DNA of 64,000 nt from Bacteroides cellulosilyticus (GTDB lineage Bacteria; Bacteroidota; Bacteroidia; Bacteroidales; Bacteroidaceae): the NCBI RefSeq assembly GCF_020091405.1, contig NZ_CP081903.1, forward strand, positions 1,488,001-1,552,000, written 5' to 3'. Positions within the stretch are counted from its first letter, which is position 1. Each line of letters opens with the position of its first letter. Under the pieces are notes generated by a model, which was not told the DNA's origin, searched no databases, and saw only the letters and a list, made by a program, of their open reading frames with translations. The position numbers were made by a program, and so were the translations under genes. Positions 25,801-35,139 of the stretch are shown here, piece by piece.

Positions 25801-26895
25801 GCGAAAGAGAATCTTGCAAAGATATTCGATCGCTATAAGATATTGGATTCTTTTGAAATGAATGGCAAGAATTCACGGAATGGGCTGGGATTGGCTATTT
25901 GTAAGAATATGGTTACTCTGTTGAACGGTGAAATCAATGTCAGCAGTATTCAGAATGAGATAACGACATTTACAGTCACTTTACCGGAACTATCGCCCAC
26001 TGCACAGGAAGCGGAAACACCCCAAAAAGTGTATGAAACAGGACCTCTGAATACAAATACGGAGCCCATGGAACTGGAACAGACCGCTGTTAATTTCGAC
26101 ACTTCCAAGCACACGGTTATGATCATTGACGACGATCCTTCTATGTTATGGTTCGTCTCGGAAATATTTGTAGATAAATACAATGTATTATCTTTCAATA
26201 ACGCTGCAGAAGCTTTGGCCAGTCTGGAACTGAAACAGCCGGATCTGATTATTTCAGATGTGATGATGCCTGAAATAGACGGACTTTCCTTTGCCCAGAA
26301 AATCAAGCAAAACAAGTTATGGAGCCATATTCCACTCATTCTACTGTCTGCCCTTCATCACGAAGACGATCAGGTGAAAGGCATTGAGGCTGGTGCAGAA
26401 GTGTATGTGACGAAACCTTTCAATGTAAAATACTTAGAGAAAGTAGTCTACCGGTTGATTAAAAGAGAATCGGACCTGAAAGAATATTATAGTTCCATAT
26501 TCAGTTCATTCAAAGTGGAAAACGGGAACTGTATCCACAAAGAAGATCAGGAATTCCTGGATAAGGTGATAGAAACCATAGAAAAGAATATCACAAACCC
26601 TGACTTATCCGTTGAACTATTGAGCAGTGACCTGGGCTATAGCACCCGTCAGTTCTACCGTAAATTAAAGCCTATAACGGACAAATCTCCTGCTGATATC
26701 ATCAAAGAATATCGCCTCACAATGGCCGAGCGACTGTTGCTGACAAAGAACTATACCATTGAGGAAATAATGGACAAGACAGGTTTCAATAACCGCGGAA
26801 CGTTCTATAAGTTATTCTCCCAGCGTTTCGGTATGCCACCACGCCAATATAGGGAACAGCAGAAGGATAGTGTGAAGAAGGAATTGACAGACTAA
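22840..26895 (+). CDS. Hybrid two-component system regulator (HTCS), orphan from SusC/D
   Basis: 1351 residues. After a signal/anchor segment come about 14 propeller repeats of Reg_prop type (LWIGTxxGL/I, as in GVIWIGSCDGLNIFDG). A Y_Y_Y-like Ig domain (YSYSYKLDEVSSQWIE) and one membrane helix at about 781-805 follow. The kinase has FFTNITHEFCTPLTLIYGP with the phospho-acceptor His838, an N-box NNLISNAFKYTP and a GLGLAICKNMV G-box. The receiver has DDDPSM and DVMMPEIDG with Asp1140. The C-terminal AraC helix-turn-helix ends with TGFNNRGTFYKLFSQRFGMPPRQYRE. Periplasmic oligosaccharide sensing and direct DNA binding lie in one chain. It is divergent from GH38 and probably controls GH38 and perhaps the GH92-GH97 group. 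The HELRTPL of many HTCSs reads HEFCTPL here, still with His and Thr-Pro. Confidence 0.95.
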   Translation: MKNRHYFPQVSLLICILCCFPHLIHAYSLRQFSNKNGLSNSAILSLYQDHQGVIWIGSCDGLNIFDGTNIHVYNPANPTKASLSGNLINDIMETEKEVLWIQTNYGLDRLDTKHQTSKSFTEFKDKNYMAKSRDNDLFIVKDDGYIYYYQPEKQLFQKLEVPQIAFGHVLSTIIDENNILWIFTSDNDTRSYQINKNKEGITLTPNNLFKHPEQLLWAFAEEDLVYFIDKTYSLYEYDFGNQQQYFIADLKAEVETRGEVSSIIKQQNDYYIGFKSSGLIVLKYMSDQKIKYQMQDTEIHSGIFCLMKDKYQDIVWIGTDGQGVYMYFNDAFSITNTLLDTPVYQINNPVRTVYYDEEQTLWIGTKGGGILRIRNYSPETNAAASFDRISISNSTLTDNTVYCFAPGSANRLWIGTENGLNYYSYQNKQLKAFTVIADGKKVKYVHSINELNDTTLWVSTVGEGIVKVILDKAGNSPSVKSATRIVLDDGRMASNYFFTSFQENDSILWFGNRGYGAYRLNVETEQLTPYRFDNVVNSQTANDIFAIYKNEKGYWLGTSSGLLHFNEDYSHYHDRADLFSNNTVHGILEDQQNNLWISTNQGLVRFNPKTNTGQTYDRENGLEVTEFSDGAFYKDLRTETLFFGGTNGFVTVKPNAYIMADYMPQINLKGLSIFGKEYNIHDFLHDKKGKKILQLDYSQNFFCIDFMAIDYINGNNYSYSYKLDEVSSQWIESGISASAIFSNLAPGQYTLLVKYKNNMNGKECEPQKLLIQITPPWYLSNWAYILYFILIALFCILAVYRIVHQYRRKQHRMIEKLNREKKEEVYESKLRFFTNITHEFCTPLTLIYGPCEKILAYPQSDSYIRKYGKMIQQNTEKLNGLILELLEFRRLETGHKVLSIQRLSVSDKLRNIAESFCELAENKNLNYRLDIEPDIEWNTDISCFSKIVNNLISNAFKYTPEEGNITIDLKVENQLLTLNISNSGKGIAKENLAKIFDRYKILDSFEMNGKNSRNGLGLAICKNMVTLLNGEINVSSIQNEITTFTVTLPELSPTAQEAETPQKVYETGPLNTNTEPMELEQTAVNFDTSKHTVMIIDDDPSMLWFVSEIFVDKYNVLSFNNAAEALASLELKQPDLIISDVMMPEIDGLSFAQKIKQNKLWSHIPLILLSALHHEDDQVKGIEAGAEVYVTKPFNVKYLEKVVYRLIKRESDLKEYYSSIFSSFKVENGNCIHKEDQEFLDKVIETIEKNITNPDLSVELLSSDLGYSTRQFYRKLKPITDKSPADIIKEYRLTMAERLLLTKNYTIEEIMDKTGFNNRGTFYKLFSQRFGMPPRQYREQQKDSVKKELTD

Positions 26896-26908
26896 AAGAA
26901 CAAAAAAT

Positions 26909-26934
26909 GAGGTTGTAACCTTTGTTACAACCTC
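26909..26934. terminator. Bidirectional terminator between HTCS and dinD
   Basis: GAGGTTGTAAC at 26909-26919 pairs with GTTACAACCTC at 26924-26934 around a 4-nt loop, between convergent genes. Confidence 0.8.
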
Positions 26935-26952
26935 AACATATAAATCCATAGA

Positions 26953-27786
26953 TTATTTCCTTTTGGTTTCCTTCAATACTTTCTTTTCCGTACTGTCCAG
27001 TTTCCTCTGTACTTTTTTCACATCTTCAGCAGGAGGAAGACTTTCAGGAACAATCCCTCTCTGTAACAGCATATTTCTAACAGCAGTATTATTATCTACA
27101 TGCTCCTGACCAATCGGATTAATCCCTCTTAAATCTTTAGTCTGTATATTTACACTTGTCATTTCAGCAGCCAAATCTTTTGCCTTAATACTGATAGTAG
27201 GAAGAAAATCAGCTACAGGACGACTATCGGGAACTCCCATTTTACGTTTTAATTGTTGTGTACTCAAACGGAACAGCGCTTGGTCACCTTTAGAACGTAT
27301 AAGGGCAAATCCTTTACTATCTACCCCTCTTTCATAAATAACACCTGATAACTGCTTTTCAGTCTGTCCAAGCTTTTCACGAGCTTTTACACGTTCATAC
27401 TCAAGTAAACGCTGTTCTATCAATTCCGCTTTCCGGGTTTGCACCGCAAAATAATTCTGCGCAAAAGAGATCTGTTCTTTACGGCTATCACCATTTTGTG
27501 CAATTAGATAACAGGCATAGCGGGTAAGCATCATGTCATCAATAGCTTTTTCGGCTCCTTTAGGCATTGCGATCGTTTTCCTGACGTCAGGAAAATGATC
27601 GGGAACATGTTCTGAGGCATGTTCACAAGCTTCTTTAGCTTTATCAATCACCTTGACGAAGTTCTCCCACTTAGAGTAACCCAACAAAACCTGCAATTCT
27701 CTTGCACTCCAGCATTCTACACCTTCGTATTCGGAAGCGGCCTCTTCAAACTGGCGGAATAAGGCTAAAATTTCATTTCCTTTCAT
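26953..27786 (-). CDS. dinD: DNA damage-inducible protein D
   Basis: 277 residues, minus strand. The N-terminal part resembles the BRO-N/DinD fold (FEEAASEYEGVECWSARELQVLLGYSKWENFVKVIDKAKEAC), followed by the DinD-typical DDMMLTRYACYLIAQNGDSRKEQISFAQNYFAVQTRKAE. The C-terminal half has GSKGFALIRSKGD-like and HVDNNTAVRNMLLQRGI segments. In Escherichia coli DinD is SOS-induced and acts against RecA filaments. Here it begins 18 bp after the mutS stop on the same strand, so mutS-dinD is probably one transcript, linking mismatch repair and a damage-response gene. I see no SOS box of a type I could be sure about. Confidence 0.9.
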   Translation of the reverse strand: MKGNEILALFRQFEEAASEYEGVECWSARELQVLLGYSKWENFVKVIDKAKEACEHASEHVPDHFPDVRKTIAMPKGAEKAIDDMMLTRYACYLIAQNGDSRKEQISFAQNYFAVQTRKAELIEQRLLEYERVKAREKLGQTEKQLSGVIYERGVDSKGFALIRSKGDQALFRLSTQQLKRKMGVPDSRPVADFLPTISIKAKDLAAEMTSVNIQTKDLRGINPIGQEHVDNNTAVRNMLLQRGIVPESLPPAEDVKKVQRKLDSTEKKVLKETKRK

Positions 27787-27804
27787 TTATTTATAGTAGT
27801 TGGT

Positions 27805-30423
27805 CTATTTCCCCTTTACAATCCTCTTAATATCATTCAACTTATTCAATGCCTCCAGCGGGGTCAGATTATTCACATCCAGATTCAAAATCTCGTCACG
27901 TATCTGGCAGAGCACAGGATCTTCCAACTGGAAAAAGCTAAGCTGCATGCCGCCACGCGTCTCTCCTACTTCCGCCATCGGCTTACTTGCAATACCTTGC
28001 TGACGATTGTCTGCCTCAAGCTGTTTCAGAATGTCATTCGCACGTTTTACGATACTTTTCGGCATACCCGCCATCTTTGCCACATGGATACCAAAGGAGT
28101 GTTCACTACCGCCACGTTCCAGTTTACGCAGGAAAATGACCTTATTATCCACCTCCTTAACGGAAACATTGTAGTTCTTGATACGCTTGAAGCTTTTCTC
28201 CATCTCGTTCAACTCGTGATAGTGCGTAGCAAACAACGTACGCGCCTTTGCTTTAGGATGCTCATGGATATGCTCTACAATCGCCCAGGCAATAGAAATA
28301 CCGTCGTACGTAGATGTACCTCGTCCCAACTCGTCAAAGAGCACCAGACTGCGCGAAGAAAGGTTATTCAAAATATCAGCCGCCTCATTCATTTCCACCA
28401 TGAAAGTAGACTCTCCGACAGAAATATTATCACTGGCACCTACACGGGTAAATATCTTATCCACCAAACCGATATGTGCACTCTCGGCAGGTACGAAGCT
28501 ACCAATCTGTGCCAGCAGCGTTATCAACGCCGTCTGTCTCAGCAATGCAGACTTACCCGCCATATTCGGACCGGTAATGATGATGATCTGTTGCGAGCTA
28601 CTATCCAGCACCACATCATTGGCAATGTACTTCTCTCCTATGGGAAGTTGCTTCTCGATAACCGGATGTCGTCCCTGGCGGATATCCAGTACATCGTTGT
28701 CTTCGATGACAGGACGTATATAATTATTCTCACGTGCCACATTGGCAAAAGACAGCAAACAGTCCAGACGCGCGATCTGGTTTGCATTCACCTGAATGGC
28801 AGGAATAAACTCACTTAAAGCCTGCACCAGTTCCATGTAGAGCTGGGTTTCCAGTATCAATATCTTATCTTCGGCACCGAGAATTTTCTCTTCGTACTCT
28901 TTCAGCTCTTGTGTAATGTAACGTTCGGCATTGGCCAAGGTCTGTTTACGTATCCACTCCTGTGGTACCTTATCCTTATGTGTATTGCGCACTTCAATAT
29001 AGTAACCGAATACATTGTTGTAACCGATTTTCAGACTGGGAATTTCAGTCAGCTCACTTTCCCGTTGCTGTATCTGTAGCAGATAATCTTTACCGGAATA
29101 AGCTATCTGGCGTAATTCATCCAATTCGGCATTGACGCCCGACTTCATAACACCACCTTTGTTTATCAGCAACGGAGGATCATTATTAATCTCTTTTTCA
29201 ATGCGGTCGCGAATGGACTTACAGATATTCAGTTGCTCACCGATACGGTTCAGACTGGCATTATCCGCCTCCATACAAGCTTCCTTAATAGGCTCGATAG
29301 CCTGCAAAGCCACCTTTAATGCAACTACTTCACGAGGAGAAACACGTCCTACAGCCACTTTAGAGATGATACGTTCCAGATCGCCTATCAGATGCAACTG
29401 CTCTTCGATCAGTTCTTTGAAATCCGGCTGACGAAAGAAGTATTCCACCACGTTCAGACGTTCATTGATAGGCAGTACATCTTTCAACGGAAACACCAAC
29501 CAGCGCTTCAGTAAACGGGCACCCATCGGACTGATAGTCTTATCAATCACATTCAGCAAACTGCTGCCTCCATCATTCATGCTGCCTATCAACTCAAGGC
29601 TACGGACCGTGAATTTATCCAGACGGACGTATTTATCTTCTTCAATACGTGCCAAAGAAGTGATATGCCCGATTTGGGTATGCTGCGTCATGATGAGATA
29701 TTGCAGGATAGCTCCCGAAGCGATGATACCATTCTTGAGATGCTCTACACCAAAACCTTTCAGATTCTTCGTTTCAAAATGCTTCAGAAGTTTCTCCCGG
29801 GCGGTAGTCTCTGTAAACACCCAGTCGTCCAGTTCGAAAGTAAAGAACTTACTTCCGAAATTCCCCTCGAACATGCCCCGCTTACCACGCTCAAAAAGTA
29901 CTTCTTTAGGCGCGAAGTTATTCAATAGCTTGTCTACATAGTCGAAAGGCCCTTCTGCTGTGAGGAACTCACCCGTAGATATATCGAGAAATGCCACACC
30001 GCACGTTCCCTTACCAAAATGTACGGCAGCCAGGAAGTTATTCTCCCGGTAATTCAGTATATTATCATTAATAGAAACACCGGGAGTTACCAGTTCCGTA
30101 ATACCCCGCTTCACCAGTTTCTTGGTCATTTTCGGGTCTTCCAACTGGTCACAGATGGCTACACGCTTCCCGGCACGTACCAGTTTAGGCAGATACGTAT
30201 CCAGTGCATGATGAGGGAATCCCGCCATTTCAACAGTCTTCCCTTTACCATTGGCACGCTTAGTCAGGGTAATTCCCAGGATTTCGGCTGCAACAACAGC
30301 ATCGGTAGAATAAGTTTCATAGAAGTCGCCGCAACGAAACAGCATAACGGCATCAGGATGCTTGGCTTTCAGGTCCAAGAACTGTTTCATCATCGGGGTA
30401 AGGACAATATCTTCTTCGCTCAC
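27805..30423 (-). CDS. mutS: DNA mismatch repair ATPase MutS
   Basis: 872 residues, full length for bacterial MutS1. The mismatch-reading motif is GDFYETY (Phe34, Glu36). A connector and lever region follows, and the ATPase carries Walker [15 protein letters not shown] (Lys624), signature STFMVEM, Walker [17 protein letters not shown] and the ATHYHEL His switch. The C-terminal tail is standard. The protein recognizes mispaired bases as a dimer and recruits MutL in the cytoplasm. dinD follows directly; upstream lie a minus-strand -7 box, a putative small RNA and the next HTCS promoter. This is core-genome sequence separating two PUL-rich stretches. Confidence 0.98.
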   Translation of the reverse strand: MSEEDIVLTPMMKQFLDLKAKHPDAVMLFRCGDFYETYSTDAVVAAEILGITLTKRANGKGKTVEMAGFPHHALDTYLPKLVRAGKRVAICDQLEDPKMTKKLVKRGITELVTPGVSINDNILNYRENNFLAAVHFGKGTCGVAFLDISTGEFLTAEGPFDYVDKLLNNFAPKEVLFERGKRGMFEGNFGSKFFTFELDDWVFTETTAREKLLKHFETKNLKGFGVEHLKNGIIASGAILQYLIMTQHTQIGHITSLARIEEDKYVRLDKFTVRSLELIGSMNDGGSSLLNVIDKTISPMGARLLKRWLVFPLKDVLPINERLNVVEYFFRQPDFKELIEEQLHLIGDLERIISKVAVGRVSPREVVALKVALQAIEPIKEACMEADNASLNRIGEQLNICKSIRDRIEKEINNDPPLLINKGGVMKSGVNAELDELRQIAYSGKDYLLQIQQRESELTEIPSLKIGYNNVFGYYIEVRNTHKDKVPQEWIRKQTLANAERYITQELKEYEEKILGAEDKILILETQLYMELVQALSEFIPAIQVNANQIARLDCLLSFANVARENNYIRPVIEDNDVLDIRQGRHPVIEKQLPIGEKYIANDVVLDSSSQQIIIITGPNMAGKSALLRQTALITLLAQIGSFVPAESAHIGLVDKIFTRVGASDNISVGESTFMVEMNEAADILNNLSSRSLVLFDELGRGTSTYDGISIAWAIVEHIHEHPKAKARTLFATHYHELNEMEKSFKRIKNYNVSVKEVDNKVIFLRKLERGGSEHSFGIHVAKMAGMPKSIVKRANDILKQLEADNRQQGIASKPMAEVGETRGGMQLSFFQLEDPVLCQIRDEILNLDVNNLTPLEALNKLNDIKRIVKGK

Positions 30424-30482
30424 AGTAGTTGTTCTTTATAAATTTATTAATATGCAAAAGTGCAGCTATTTCCGCAGCCATG

Positions 30483-30490
30483 CAAAGATA
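30483..30490 (-). promoter_or_regulatory. -7 box of mutS
   Basis: CAAAGATA on the plus strand is TATCTTTG on the minus strand, about 60 bp upstream of the mutS start. Confidence 0.6.
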
Positions 30491-30600
30491 ATTCTTTTTT
30501 AGAAAACAAGTACTGGGGGGACTCAAATCCTTAGTAAGCCTTAACAAAAACAACACTTTTACTAAAACATGTTATAAAACACTCTTTTTTATTTGTTTTA

Positions 30601-30631
30601 TTTGCAGATATTCCAAAAGTCCGTATCTTTG
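30601..30631 (+). promoter_or_regulatory. Bacteroides promoter for putative small RNA
   Basis: -33 TTTG at 30601-30604, exactly 19-nt spacer, -7 TATCTTTG at 30624-30631. This is one of the two best-spaced promoters in the window. Confidence 0.8.
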
Positions 30632-30637
30632 CACTGT

Positions 30638-30699
30638 GTTTTTCATAGTATTAGATTTAAGGTTAACAAAGGTTGGAGTACAGCGGTACTCCTTTTTTT
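30638..30699 (+). ncRNA. Putative free small RNA (about 60 nt) with intrinsic terminator
   Basis: A short AT-rich transcript starting near 30638 would end in a hairpin GGAGTAC (30675-30681) / GTACTCC (30686-30692), loop AGCG, followed directly by seven T (30693-30699). No ORF of note lies inside. The next gene (HTCS at 30807) has its own -7 box at 30766-30773, so this unit need not be its leader. I have the impression that similar leader sequences occur at other Bacteroides loci, but I cannot verify that here. Alternative: an attenuated long leader of the HTCS gene. Confidence 0.6.
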
Positions 30700-30765
30700 A
30701 TGCCCATACCTTACAGGGAGGTTCACAAAAATGCCATTTTGATTGAAGTATTGCCAATAATACCC

Positions 30766-30773
30766 TATTTTTG
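30766..30773 (+). promoter_or_regulatory. -7 box of second HTCS
   Basis: TATTTTTG ends 33 bp before the ATG at 30807. It overlaps a TTG start (30771) of a longer frame, so the longer start is unlikely. Confidence 0.55.
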
Positions 30774-30806
30774 CAATCGCCACCAAAGAAAATACCTTGT
30801 AACATT

Positions 30807-33800
30807 ATGGAAAACAGAATGCATCGTACAGAAATTCAGATATATGTATCCCCCTTTCTCATTGTCATCTTCCTATTAATGAGCATTTTCTCATATGCAC
30901 AGCAAATAATAGCCAAACAAATGCCTTTTCTGGAACAGCTGCCTTCCAATGAAGTAATAGACTTACATCAGGATCAGAATGGATTCATCTGGTTAGGAAC
31001 TAAAAACGGCTTAGGGCGATATGACGGATACCAACTCCAGACTTTCAAATCAGATTTTAACCAGCCTCATTTATTAACCGATGATTTCATCTGGTGTTTT
31101 GCTGAGGATGATAATTGCCTGCTGGTAGGAACAAGACAGGGAGTTAATTTGGTGGATAAAAGTAACTATCAGATACGGCCATTCCCAGATACAGAAATCC
31201 AGAATACATGGATAAACTTCATGTTGGTAGATAGCCGGAAAGAACTATGGATATGTACCCGTAATCAGGTTTCTCACTACAATTCCGACTATTCGTTGAA
31301 GAAACGTTACGGAAATTTGATCCCGGCGGTTCCCAATAATGGTATAAACTCAATATATGAAGATCATTTCGGCAATATATGGGTATGCACATGGGGAGGA
31401 GGTTTATATAAGTATCTCAAGAATACAGATACATTTATGAGTTTCCCTACACTCGGAGTGAATAATAATCCGTTTAAAATATTTCAGGACAGAGATGACC
31501 AATATTGGATATTGACTTGGGGAGACGGTATCTACCGTTTTCATCCGGATGCAACAGAGGATAAAATGTACACGCATCAAGAAATCTTCAATGAAAAACT
31601 GCACCTGCCTGAAACCGCCTTCTTCAGTGTAGTACAAGATGATGTTTACGGCTATATATGGGTATTCGGCTACCACGAACTCTATGCTTTCAAAGTGGTG
31701 GACGGACATCTGGAAAAAGTGGACCTCAGCTCGTATATGTTCGATTATAACAAAATGTTCAGCCAGATCATTAAAGACAGGGAAGGCAACCTTTGGGCCG
31801 GGGCTTATGACAGCGGGTATCACTTGCTAATGGGAAATCCTGCCATAGCTAATAACTTCCTGCCCAAACTGAAAAGACATGTAGGTTTCGACACGAATAT
31901 AACCACTCTGGGTATTGACCCCAACAATGGGCTCTGGTTCAATCAGGAACGTTGGGGACTCTGCTGGTATGACATAGAACAGGATAAATTCTATGACTAC
32001 TCGAATACAAATTCCGGAGTGCATAATGTAGGATATATCCTCCGTTCGAAACAGCCGGGAGAATTCTGGTTGGGATGCAGAGACCAGCCTACTCTCTACA
32101 AAGCAAAACTAAACAGTAAAAGAGAAATTGAGTACCTACTGGCAAAGGACTTATATACACCAAAGGGGACTACAGGCAACATTACATCCATGTATGAAGA
32201 CAGTAAGGGAAATTTATGGGTAGCTACTACCGGACAGCTCTATCTAAAACCGGATGGCAAAGACTTTATCATCCCCGAATTCTCTCTGCCCAACATTACA
32301 TCTATTGCAGAAGACGGACACGGTAACATCTGGTTGGCAACCGAAGATTCCGGTTTACATAAGGTTTCTTTACGGGATAAGCTGAAACCGATTAAACAAT
32401 ACTCAACCCAGAATTCATCCTTACCCAGTAACAATATTGATAAGATAGTGATCCAGGAAAACCATCTATGGATCGCCACTACTCAAGGTTCCATCCTGAA
32501 AATGGATTTCAACTCAGAGACAATGAAGGACTTCAGTAGCTCATGCGGAATGACCGGACAGTCTATTTTAGGGATGAAACATGACAGGAATACCCTTTGG
32601 ATACTAACAAACCGACAATTGACTGCCTATGATATCCAGTCAGATAGATACATTCATTATTCAAATTCAGACGAATCCGTTCAGATAAACTCGTTCAAGA
32701 AGGACGTCATAGACTTGTTCAATGGCAAGCTTTATGCCGGTGGGCATGGTGGCTTTGTATCGATGGCTTCCTCAAAATTCCCGTCTAAGAAGATCAATTC
32801 CAATCCGGTCATCATAACAGATATCAAAGTATCCAATAATTCTTTCTTCTTCAATCCCCAGCGCCAGTCGAAAGATTTATCAACCCGAAGCGTCTGGTTG
32901 GAGTCCGAAGATAACAATCTTGAAATCTTCTTCTCCGCTCTTCAATTTACAGCAACATCGAGAATAAGATACGCCTACAAGATGGATGGCGTGGACAAGG
33001 AATGGGTATACACCGAAACCGGCAACCGATCAGCTTTCTACAATAAAATCCCTAAAGGATACCATACTTTCAAAGTGCGTTCTACAGACGAATACGGCTA
33101 CTGGAAAGACGACGTCACAGAACTGCGTATCTATAAAAAGCCGGCTTGGTATGAAACATGGTGGGCATATGGTACCTATATAACTCTCACCATCCTGATT
33201 CTTTATTCCATCATGTTCTATTACTTGCACAGGGTAAGGCAGTCCGACCAGGTCAGATTCCAGAAAGAACTGACCAAGACTAAACTGGAATATTTCACCC
33301 ATATAAGCCATGAATTACTCACCCCACTTACTACCATCAGCTGCGTAGCGGACAACCTAAAAGAAACAAAGGTTTCTCCACAGGAAGATGTACATATATT
33401 GAAAAGTAATGTGCTCCGCTTAAAACGCTTAATCCAGCAAGTGCTAGATTTCCGGAAAGTAGAAAACGACTCGTTTGTACTTACCCCTACCTATGGCAAT
33501 ATCAGCAGCTTCATCCGTGAAATCTACCATACAGGCATACGACCGATCATTGAAAAGAAAAACCTTCATTTCAGTCTTCATCTGGAAGAAAAAGACATTT
33601 GGGGATATATGGACTTTGACAAAATAGATAAGGTTCTGTACAACATACTCTCGAATGCAGCCAAATATACACCTGCCGATAAAAAAGTAGAACTGAATGT
33701 ATCGACTCTGCAAAAGGATAATTTCCGATTCCTCCGGATAGAGGTGCAGGATGAAGGAATAGGCATAGACCAGAAAGAAATATCCAAGATATTCACTCCA

Positions 33801-34805
33801 TTCTATGTGAACAAAACAGCTTATGCGCCTCAATCAAACGGTGTAGGGCTTTCATTAACCAAGAAACTAGTCACCTTGCACAAGGGAGGCATCCAGGTAG
33901 AAAGCAACATCGGAGAAGGTTCCAGATTTACAGTTCTAATCCCTATCGACCGGAATTATTATCCGGAAATAAAGGACATTATCGAAACCAGTAAAATGCC
34001 GTCAACAGTACCAAATGAAGCAATAGAGGAAACAGAAGGGAAAGAAGGTACGATATTACTGGTAGATGACAATGAAGAGTTCCTGCTACTGATGAAAAGA
34101 AAACTGGCAATACACTATAATGTACTCACCGCTACAAATGGGAGAAAAGCACTGGAGATTGTAAGGGCCGAAGACGTAGATCTGATGGTCAGTGACTATA
34201 TGATGCCCGAGATGGATGGAATCGAACTTTGTGAAACTATGAAACAGGACATCAACACCAGCCACATACCGGTACTGATGCTCACGGCAAAAAATTCAGT
34301 AGAAGACCAAGTGAAATGTTTCAATGCGGGAGCAAACGGATACCTGACGAAGCCATTCGATATGAAAATGCTCAATGCACGCATTGATAATCTGATGAGA
34401 GCCAACCAGAAACGGCAAGAGAAGTTCAGAGTCGATACAGAAATCAACGTTGTAGCACTGGAATATCAGAGTACTGACGAGCAATTCCTGGAAAGAGCTA
34501 TAGAATGCATCGAACACCATCTGATTGAAACAGAATTTGACATAGACACCTTTGCTTCGGAACTTAGCGTATCCAAGTCCACCCTAAACAGAAAGATGAA
34601 AGCGATGACTGGACTCTCTCCAGTAGAATTTATCCGCAATATCCGACTTAAACATGCCTGCACACTCCTGAAAAGACCTTTCATTAATGTTTCAGAAGTT
34701 GCTTATGCAGTGGGCTTCAGCAACCCTAAGTATTTCACAAAGTGTTTCAAAAAAGAGTTTGACGTAACACCTACCGAGTATCAGAAAAAGGAAGAAGAGA
34801 AATAG
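30807..34805 (+). CDS. Hybrid two-component system regulator (HTCS) of second PUL
   Basis: 1332 residues from the ATG at 30807 (an ATG at 30819 is also possible). A hydrophobic leader ends SYAQQ. Reg_prop propellers follow (GFIWLGTKNGLGRYDG onward), then a Y_Y_Y-like domain (IRYAYKMDGVDKEWVYTETGNRSAFYNKIPKGYHTFKVRS) and a membrane helix. The kinase has YFTHISHELLTPLTTISC with His835, NILSNAAKYTPADK and GVGLSLTKKLV. The receiver has VDDNEEF and SDYMMPEMDG with Asp1130, and an AraC HTH closes the protein (AYAVGFSNPKYFTKCFKKEFDVTPTEYQ). It lies upstream of, and on the same strand as, the susC at 35140, which it presumably activates. A hairpin (34839-34871) separates the two, so the susC operon has its own promoter. 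Confidence 0.95.
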   Translation: MENRMHRTEIQIYVSPFLIVIFLLMSIFSYAQQIIAKQMPFLEQLPSNEVIDLHQDQNGFIWLGTKNGLGRYDGYQLQTFKSDFNQPHLLTDDFIWCFAEDDNCLLVGTRQGVNLVDKSNYQIRPFPDTEIQNTWINFMLVDSRKELWICTRNQVSHYNSDYSLKKRYGNLIPAVPNNGINSIYEDHFGNIWVCTWGGGLYKYLKNTDTFMSFPTLGVNNNPFKIFQDRDDQYWILTWGDGIYRFHPDATEDKMYTHQEIFNEKLHLPETAFFSVVQDDVYGYIWVFGYHELYAFKVVDGHLEKVDLSSYMFDYNKMFSQIIKDREGNLWAGAYDSGYHLLMGNPAIANNFLPKLKRHVGFDTNITTLGIDPNNGLWFNQERWGLCWYDIEQDKFYDYSNTNSGVHNVGYILRSKQPGEFWLGCRDQPTLYKAKLNSKREIEYLLAKDLYTPKGTTGNITSMYEDSKGNLWVATTGQLYLKPDGKDFIIPEFSLPNITSIAEDGHGNIWLATEDSGLHKVSLRDKLKPIKQYSTQNSSLPSNNIDKIVIQENHLWIATTQGSILKMDFNSETMKDFSSSCGMTGQSILGMKHDRNTLWILTNRQLTAYDIQSDRYIHYSNSDESVQINSFKKDVIDLFNGKLYAGGHGGFVSMASSKFPSKKINSNPVIITDIKVSNNSFFFNPQRQSKDLSTRSVWLESEDNNLEIFFSALQFTATSRIRYAYKMDGVDKEWVYTETGNRSAFYNKIPKGYHTFKVRSTDEYGYWKDDVTELRIYKKPAWYETWWAYGTYITLTILILYSIMFYYLHRVRQSDQVRFQKELTKTKLEYFTHISHELLTPLTTISCVADNLKETKVSPQEDVHILKSNVLRLKRLIQQVLDFRKVENDSFVLTPTYGNISSFIREIYHTGIRPIIEKKNLHFSLHLEEKDIWGYMDFDKIDKVLYNILSNAAKYTPADKKVELNVSTLQKDNFRFLRIEVQDEGIGIDQKEISKIFTPFYVNKTAYAPQSNGVGLSLTKKLVTLHKGGIQVESNIGEGSRFTVLIPIDRNYYPEIKDIIETSKMPSTVPNEAIEETEGKEGTILLVDDNEEFLLLMKRKLAIHYNVLTATNGRKALEIVRAEDVDLMVSDYMMPEMDGIELCETMKQDINTSHIPVLMLTAKNSVEDQVKCFNAGANGYLTKPFDMKMLNARIDNLMRANQKRQEKFRVDTEINVVALEYQSTDEQFLERAIECIEHHLIETEFDIDTFASELSVSKSTLNRKMKAMTGLSPVEFIRNIRLKHACTLLKRPFINVSEVAYAVGFSNPKYFTKCFKKEFDVTPTEYQKKEEEK

Positions 34806-34838
34806 TTCATTCCTCTTGTTGCTGACTCGACCTCCACT

Positions 34839-34871
34839 TGTCGCTGACTTGACATCGTCTTGTCAGCGACA
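34839..34871 (+). terminator. Hairpin after second HTCS
   Basis: TGTCGCTGAC at 34839-34848 pairs with GTCAGCGACA at 34862-34871. Related GCTGACTYGAC sequence is repeated just before it. No T-run, so it may act with another factor. Confidence 0.5.
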
Positions 34872-35139
34872 CGACACAGCCTTGCCAAATACGTCTGAAA
34901 ATACAGTAATGAATAAATATCTTCCCCGTCATTAAGTGTATTTTTGACGCAATTAAGGTATAAATATAGCGCATTCCCCTCACTGTACTCCTTTCTGCCT
35001 TATTTGAATACTCTCCCCAGATCTTTTCTATATTTATTTGCACCGATCTTAAAATCTTATAAGAATACATATAGGTAATAAGATGGTTTCTCAAGATAAC
35101 AAACATCTTTATATTATTAAACTAAATTTATTCAAGTAA
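34872..35139 (+). promoter_or_regulatory. Upstream region of second-PUL susC
   Basis: AT-rich, no ORF. A -7-like TATTTTTG is at 34939-34946. CATTCCCCTCACTG at 34972-34985 resembles CATCCCCTCACTG at 49402-49414 upstream of the third PUL. A clear promoter next to the gene is not visible, which is common for HTCS-activated operons. Confidence 0.4.

Noticed and set aside
27997..28818. 273-codon plus-strand frame opposite mutS
   Set aside because: Antisense to conserved MutS ATPase motifs; a shadow of the real gene.
30771..30806. TTG start extending the second HTCS
   Set aside because: It overlaps the -7 box TATTTTTG and lies before the expected transcription start.
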